Origin: Amblyomma americanum
Lineage: Eukaryota > Arthropoda > Arachnida > Ixodida > Ixodidae
Length of the DNA: 64,000 nt
Reading direction: 5' to 3'
Assembly: GCF_052857255.1 (NCBI RefSeq)
Contig: NC_135498.1
Location: 83,476,639 to 83,540,638 of the forward strand
Positions 61,301 through 64,000 of the stretch are shown piece after piece. Positions within the stretch are counted from its first letter, which is position 1. Each line of letters opens with the position of its first letter. Under the pieces are notes generated by a model. It saw nothing but the letters and a program-made list of their open reading frames with translations. It searched no databases and had not been told where the DNA came from. Both the position numbers and the translations under genes were made by a program.

Positions 61301-62819
61301 GGTGGCGGACGCTCTTCAATCCACGAAAAACATCCTGTGAGATGTATCTGTTGTCCAGCTCAGAAGAAAAGAGCGGCCGAAGGCGGGGACACAATCGACT
61401 TCAAATTTCGGATACGACTAATCTTGAGCTGTTCTTTAGAGAAAGCGCTACGTTTTGTCCACTGGATTTCGCGCGTGTACATTGTGTTCTCGACGACGAG
61501 ACAGCATGTCAGTTTTTTTTTTGCTGCCGAAGCACTGATGTTTGGCGAAAACACTTGTTAATTTGGATGCGAGAACACAGAAGGCTCGTTGGAACAAAAA
61601 ATCGCCGACCGCTGGCGTTAACCCGCCTTTGGGGACTTGGTGAAAAAAAAAATTATAGAATTAGAAAGCGCAGCTCAGGTTTGTTCAGGCACTACCACGC
61701 CGGATTTTCTGCAACACAAAGGCCTTAATGTTATCCCGTTAAAATGAACTGAAATGTGTGCAAAGTAGCAGTCTAATGTCGGCTATTTGGTAGTGCATAA
61801 GGTCGCACAACGAATGTCTATGCTATCACAGTCCCAGGTAATCAGTGAATGAGTCTCCCTTAATTTCTTAAAAAAATGGCCTGTTGCATAATCCATGGTG
61901 AGAATGCTTTGTCAATTAACAATTACATTACACTGCAACGCCAGCAAAGTGAGACAAAGTACAGTTGGCAGAGTGATTGGATGTGCTACTCATTGTGTGC
62001 TGAGAACGCAGTGTCAATTAGCGATTGTAAAGTTACCACCTTTCCAACCCTCCTTCAGTTGGACTGCTGCGCTTGTTACCTGTCTCACTGGAAGATTCAT
62101 AATATTCTCCTACTATCTCGGTATAAGGATGACGATTCCGCAATTGTAACTCGTAGGAGGCATGGCGGAATTACCGACGAGAGAACATCCAACGTTCCAA
62201 ACTGCCATTAAAAGGGTCTGTCGGTAGCTAAGCGTGTCTGGTACTATCGTTTTCTTCTTTATTCTGCTTCTTTAGAAACGCTGCACTTAAGCAAAATTCC
62301 TGAATTTTGAGATCTCAAACGTAACCCTACAATGGGACTGCAGAAGCACGAAAACGATGGCGGCCGGTAGTCACTTCAGTCACAGTGCTTTCGTTAACAT
62401 TTTAGCTGATTCGTAATAAGAGAGGATTATAACACGTACACAACATTATTTCTTTTGTGCATCCAGAAAAGGCCCCGACCAACATAAAGAAGCTATTTCT
62501 ACACTACCATAAAGATCGCATTTGAAACGCGAGCTGAGAGAGACAGCTTGGTCTAGGCCTGTGGTCGGGTGTATCCACTCTCACCCGCTCGCTTTTGGGC
62601 ACCATCGAGACCGCAAAGCGGAACAGACGGCTGCTGGACGCCGGCAGTGCCCTGGACACCTCGGCGGCGCACTGGAGTGCGTCAGTCCTTTCGGGCAGCG
62701 GGTAGGGCCGCACCAGATCGTGGTACCGCAACCGGGCATCGCGCAGAGCTGCCCAGCCGCCGGACCAGGCGAACTGCTCGACCAGACGCCACCCTAGGTA
62801 GTTGGCCAGCGCCGAGGAC
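40211..62819 (-). CDS. Neprilysin-like M13 family protein with lost zinc-binding motif, 5'-partial
   Basis: Exons 62585-62819, 60490-60594, 58499-58561, 57251-57360, 56742-56797, 52225-52273, 50303-50370, 48502-48635, 48234-48302, 48038-48146 and 47740-47837 join in phase to about 364 aa of the C-terminal two-thirds of an M13 peptidase. Exon 40211-40386 is a likely final exon. Family landmarks are NYLGWRLV, the KAxxx...W-x-D...A helix, IPYGLLVVPLFTSAIP, the QLFFFGF core and a VN...FRRAFRCP tail. M13 proteins are secreted or type II membrane zinc peptidases that cut small peptides. Here HExxH is KEMLQ and other active-site motifs are missing, so peptidase activity is not expected. The N-terminal part lies beyond the window. 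It could instead be a decaying gene, but all frames are open. Confidence 0.82.
41352..42350 (-). mobile_element. Penelope-like element remnant, copy 1
   Basis: The minus frame encodes the thumb region of a Penelope-like RT: HRFLNLELKLTEQHVWF, YRSLHSRLVKNG, FRHSCPHRLEGGF and RLRAAGFLQMYLARLAVKAL. A decayed region with GIY-YIG-like spacing follows. Its 3' end (to about 41352) shares ACCAAG(G/A)GAGCTAGCG and ATATAACGTGTT with copy 2. It is 5'-truncated and broken by stops. Confidence 0.65.
42365..43778 (+). mobile_element. Penelope-like element remnant, copy 2
   Basis: Plus-strand frames with shifts encode TVDVEILFTSF (the F-S-V-D-V-x-x-L-x-x-S motif), DSFLELLTFDLALTY, KLYV, GVCIGCLVVPVLRGI, FTFEEPKEGCIQFLELELA, RLQEAGFPQMELARLADTVL and KHNANVVVVSEENVGRVRAA. 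The order is that of a Penelope-like RT. It meets copy 1 nearly head to head at about 42.35 kb. Confidence 0.7.
44088..44320 (+). repeat. Degenerate tandem array of about 20-25 bp units
   Basis: Variants of CTCGGATATAACGAAC recur about nine times (ATCGGATATAACAAACTT, CTCGGATATAACGAATT, CTCGGATCTGACGAACC, CTCGGATATAACGGACT, CTGGGCTATAACAAACC, CTCGGTTATAAGAAACG). Similar TATAACGAA-type subrepeats occur near the ends of some pogo/Tigger-type transposons, but no transposase was seen. Confidence 0.65.
47740..47837 (-). CDS. M13 gene exon K
   Basis: The acceptor follows a long T tract (GAGTTTGTCCAAG|CG) and its two bases complete the codon left by exon J. It encodes CHKLRVLCTKDEVRGSFSQL, then LHTREAQHQTS and TGA at 47742-47740. 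This matches the W-C......R....H.P.. stretch that follows QLFF in M13 proteins. No GT donor exists before the TGA. Either the protein ends here or a non-consensus GC donor at 47744-47743 leads to the 40.3 kb exon. Confidence 0.75.
47838..48037 (-). other. M13 intron J-K
   Basis: A 200 bp intron with donor A|GTATTG and a T-rich tract before the acceptor CCAAG. No embedded feature. Confidence 0.75.
48038..48146 (-). CDS. M13 gene exon J
   Basis: The acceptor is TGTTGTGCGCAG|GCG and the donor CTGGCGA|GTATTG. It encodes AFGIFLGQYAEWLQQ then YTQSQLFFFGFVLA, the well-conserved M13 (T)xxQLFFxxFA core. The intron before it is only 87 bp and has no in-frame stop. Confidence 0.85.
48147..48233 (-). 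other. M13 intron I-J (87 bp, no in-frame stop)
   Basis: GTACAC...GCGCAG, exactly 29 codons long and open in the M13 frame. It is read as an intron because removing it joins AHK directly to AFGIFLG, as in family proteins. Confidence 0.75.
48234..48302 (-). CDS. M13 gene exon I (ENxAD-equivalent region)
   Basis: The acceptor is CTTCTTTGCAG|CTC and the donor CACAAG|GTACAC, phase 0 on both sides. It encodes LHATAQEINDLLWSGAALHV then AHK. The block aligns with the E-N-x-A-D-x-G-G-L-x-x-A-Y region that supplies the third zinc ligand in M13 peptidases. Aligned on GxAL..A, the ligand Glu position is Asp and the motif Asp is Ser, so the motif is not kept. Confidence 0.82.
48502..48635 (-). CDS. M13 gene exon H
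   Basis: The acceptor GCCTCGCGAG|AT completes an Asp codon right after GF, giving the family GFD. The donor is ACCCAACAA|GTGAGC, phase 0. It encodes a Lys-rich stretch with SNEWTKKKTQRFW, comparable to the WW...T...F segment of M13, and ends SGNATQQ. The acceptor lacks a strong pyrimidine tract, so this is the least secure internal exon; phase and order support it. Confidence 0.65.
48636..50302 (-). other. M13 intron G-H
   Basis: A 1.7 kb intron. A 165-codon open frame on the plus strand at 49.2-49.7 kb matches no family I recognise and is left unassigned. Confidence 0.65.
50303..50370 (-). CDS. M13 gene exon G (zinc-helix position, HExxH replaced by KEMLQ)
   Basis: The acceptor follows a T-rich tract and reads TTGCAAAG|G. 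The donor is GGTTTCG|GTAAGT. Split codons fit both neighbours. It encodes SVHFSNSGFIIAKEMLQAF then LGF. In active M13 enzymes this place reads LNYGxxGxxIGHExTHxFD. Both zinc-ligand histidines are replaced (Lys and Gln), while the Glu between them remains. Confidence 0.83.
50371..52224 (-). other. M13 intron F-G
   Basis: A 1.9 kb intron ending in a T-rich tract before TTGCAAAG. It has a small repeat of CGTTTCCTCTTAAAA-type units near 50740-50790. Confidence 0.75.
52225..52273 (-). CDS. M13 gene exon F (49 bp micro-exon)
   Basis: The acceptor is TCTGCTTTCAG|TC and the donor GCAATCCC|GTAAGT. It encodes IPYGLLVVPLFTSAI with split Leu and Pro codons at each end. This hydrophobic block is the P-A-x-x-L-x-x-P-F/L segment that precedes the zinc helix in M13 proteins. 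Phases match both neighbours. Confidence 0.87.
52274..56741 (-). other. M13 intron E-F
   Basis: A 4.5 kb A/T-rich intron. It contains a possible plus-strand signal-peptide exon near 54.1 kb; otherwise no feature was recognised. Confidence 0.75.
54125..54173 (+). other. Possible first coding exon with signal peptide (speculative)
   Basis: ATG begins MSQIAPIFLLAVCCCP, a hydrophobic leader, and is followed by TGTCCG|GTAAGG, a good donor. This is the usual shape of a first exon of a small secreted tick protein. The open frame continues 89 codons past the donor without family similarity. No partner exon was found, so chance is possible. Confidence 0.2.
56742..56797 (-). CDS. M13 gene exon E (NAFY-equivalent motif)
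   Basis: The acceptor is CTTCTGTGTTCAG|G and the donor ACACTAC|GTAAGT. It encodes NVNHMGVVPIYEPVKNTL. VNHMG sits where active M13 enzymes have VNAFY or VNAYY, so the substrate-backbone binding N-A-Y/F-Y motif is altered. The Asn is kept. Confidence 0.82.
56798..57250 (-). other. M13 intron D-E
   Basis: A 453 bp intron with strong splice sites and no embedded feature. Confidence 0.8.
57251..57360 (-). CDS. M13 gene exon D
   Basis: The acceptor is TTTAATTCAG|GGT and the donor CCCAG|GTAGGG (phase 2). It encodes ALNETDFFGNLLTIARRKA and RNTMRGQEPIVPR, matching the F...NLL.+.R......+R segment of M13 proteins. Confidence 0.83.
57361..58498 (-). other. M13 intron C-D
   Basis: A 1.1 kb intron. No repeat or RNA feature was recognised. 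Confidence 0.75.
58499..58561 (-). CDS. M13 gene exon C (21 codons)
   Basis: The acceptor is TATTTTTTCAG|GTT and the donor ACCTCT|GTGAGT, phase 0 on both sides. It encodes VQGMKVSFGHGKLSPQEQF, equivalent to the M-x-V-x-I-G-Y-P segment of M13. It is supported by excellent splice sites and its position between exons B and D. Confidence 0.75.
58562..60489 (-). other. M13 intron B-C
   Basis: A 1.9 kb intron. Overlapping open frames at 59.2-59.7 kb on both strands lie in a GC-richer patch, possibly an old interspersed repeat, with no recognised domain. Confidence 0.75.
60490..60594 (-). CDS. M13 gene exon B
   Basis: The acceptor is CATTTCGTTGCAG|ATC and the donor CGCAAG|GTACGT, phase 0 on both sides, 35 codons. 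It encodes an amphipathic helix followed by GSPWVDKATQWHAVRK, equivalent to the W-x-D...T...A helix region of neprilysins. Confidence 0.85.
60595..62584 (-). other. M13 intron A-B
   Basis: A 2.0 kb intron. An open frame of 173 codons on the plus strand (61040-61561) has an Arg/Lys-rich first half (ELAAVQQKRNRLNSRARSRR) but no recognisable domain. It may be transposon-derived. Confidence 0.7.
62585..62819 (-). CDS. M13 gene exon A
   Basis: The acceptor GACTGCAG|G and donor GAGCGG|GTGAGA bracket 78 codons. They include ALANYLGWRLVEQFAW, the M13 NYL-x-W motif, and a DALQCAAEVSRALP stretch matching the family Cys-containing C...V...L segment. The frame is also open some way upstream, so the 5' boundary is less sure. 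No upstream exon was recognised in the remaining 1.2 kb. Confidence 0.8.
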
Positions 62820-64000
62820 CTGCAGTCCACGTGGGACGCACTGTGTATACATGCACTCGCTGTATTAAAAGCAACGCTTGAGAAAAATGGAACCAATCGC
62901 TACTCCATCGGTTTGGGTAAAAAGGAAGATGTGAGCCGTGGGGGACGGCACTCAACCCGGAAACAGTTCGGTATTTAATTAGTTTTTTCGTCTGAGCTTT
63001 AGCTACCAGCTGAAAACACACGGCGCGAGACAATGTCCACAAAAGACGATGCACTCTTTGCACCAATTTTAGTGACGCAACACCGCCGCCTAAAAACGAG
63101 GCGTTTCCTCGAAATCCACCCCTGATTTTTTCAAGCAGGCTTTTTGAAGTATAAAGGTAGCTTCAGCGCCTAGTAATGTCAGCGATGGCGGGAATCAGAA
63201 AACCGGTCAGTCATTTGAGGTAGTCAGTTGGTGATCTGTCTTCTACTGGTTATCTTGTCAACCAGGCGCTCAAGCCTTTGCGTGAGCCAGAGTGGCGTCT
63301 TTGGCGAGCATTGTTCAGCGGGCGCCCAAGACGCGCGCTTATCGAAAGGAGCGCGAGATGCCCTAATGTTTTGAGCCACAGCGCTGAAGATAATCGCGTT
63401 TTAGGAATTTTCAGAACTGATACAGCTATTGCTATCGGCAATCTATAAATCTCTAAAATCAACCAAGCGCATTTCTACATGGCTTAGAATGGTAACTGAT
63501 ATGAAATATTTATCTGGCTTACAAGTTAATATGATTAAACTGTTTTATGGTGTCCGCCATCACTGGCATTATTCTTTGGTGGAAGCCACCCTCATGCTTC
63601 AGAACCCATTTATAAAAATTAGTGGTTGGCTTCCCTGAACCACCCGATATAACAAAGCAAACTGAATTCATTTCTGCTCAATTCATAATTCACTGCCCAG
63701 CAACGCCCCTTTTGTCGGCCGAGAAAAATGAACAAGCGATTACAATTGTCGGTAATGCGAAGTTTGGCCGCAGCTCCTCACACGCCACCATGGCGGCAGC
63801 CTTCCGGTTGCCAATTCCTCCGCTTTCTCCATGGCAGGCAGCGTTTCAATCTGCCACTACTCGCCACCTGTCAAGTAACAGGCGACACGGTAACCTGTGA
63901 CCTGTCAGAAGGCTTGTTATACCGACTACGCCGACTACGTAGGTCGACGCGTAGTGGAAGGTGGCGTGTTACGCTTCTTAGCCACTGTCCGGGGTCTTCC
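62820..64000. other. Region upstream of the first recognised M13 exon
   Basis: Missing M13 N-terminal sequence (cytoplasmic tail, membrane segment, first part of the ectodomain) was looked for on the minus strand and not seen. These exons probably lie beyond the window. No repeat was recognised. Confidence 0.5.

Noticed and set aside
61040..61561. Plus-strand open frame of 173 codons with a basic first half
   Set aside because: No domain could be recognised and it sits inside an M13 intron; kept only as a note.
62522..62868. Plus-strand frames opposite M13 exon A
   Set aside because: GC-rich shadow of the exon; the minus-strand frame has the family motif NYLGWRLV.

Overview
This window looks like nuclear DNA of a hard tick or a close arachnid relative. 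Protein-coding sequence is broken into short exons with GT-AG introns. Most of the rest is intron or intergenic DNA holding decayed retroelements of kinds common in ticks: tRNA-derived SINEs, RTE-like and I-clade LINE remnants, Penelope-like elements and fold-back or MITE-like repeats. No bacterial operon features, CRISPR arrays or rRNA were seen. The species assignment is an inference from repeat style and protein style, not from a marker gene.

Two host genes could be assembled, both on the minus strand. (1) At 24618-2297 there is a complete nine-exon arylsulfatase B-like gene (1,650 bp CDS, 549 aa). Every splice phase matches, it has a signal peptide, and all the catalytic sulfatase motifs are kept. 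(2) From about 62.8 kb down to 47.7 kb, probably to 40.2 kb, lies a neprilysin-like (peptidase family M13) gene. Its 5' part is beyond the right edge of the window. Eleven exons join in phase, and a further terminal exon is probable. In the assembled protein the HExxH zinc motif reads KEMLQ, the NAFY substrate motif reads NHMG, and the ENxAD motif is not recognisable. This points to a catalytically dead M13 protein and is the most interesting observation here.

Layout: 0-2.3 kb is flank downstream of the sulfatase. 2.3-24.6 kb is the sulfatase gene; its introns hold SINEs, an RTE-like LINE 3' end, a RT/RNase H LINE remnant, a Penelope remnant and three long fold-back repeats. 24.6-40.2 kb is intergenic, with a MITE-like element, a 5'-inverted LINE insertion with a 13-bp target duplication, and a second RTE-like copy. 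40.2-62.8 kb is the M13 gene; its last intron holds two Penelope-like copies head to head and a degenerate tandem array. 62.8-64 kb shows no further recognisable exon.

The two genes are not functionally linked by sequence. One encodes a probable lysosomal or secreted sulfate-ester hydrolase, the other a secreted or type II membrane ectoprotein of a peptidase fold. Exon boundaries were read by eye from splice consensus, phase and family similarity; no alignment or database search was run.
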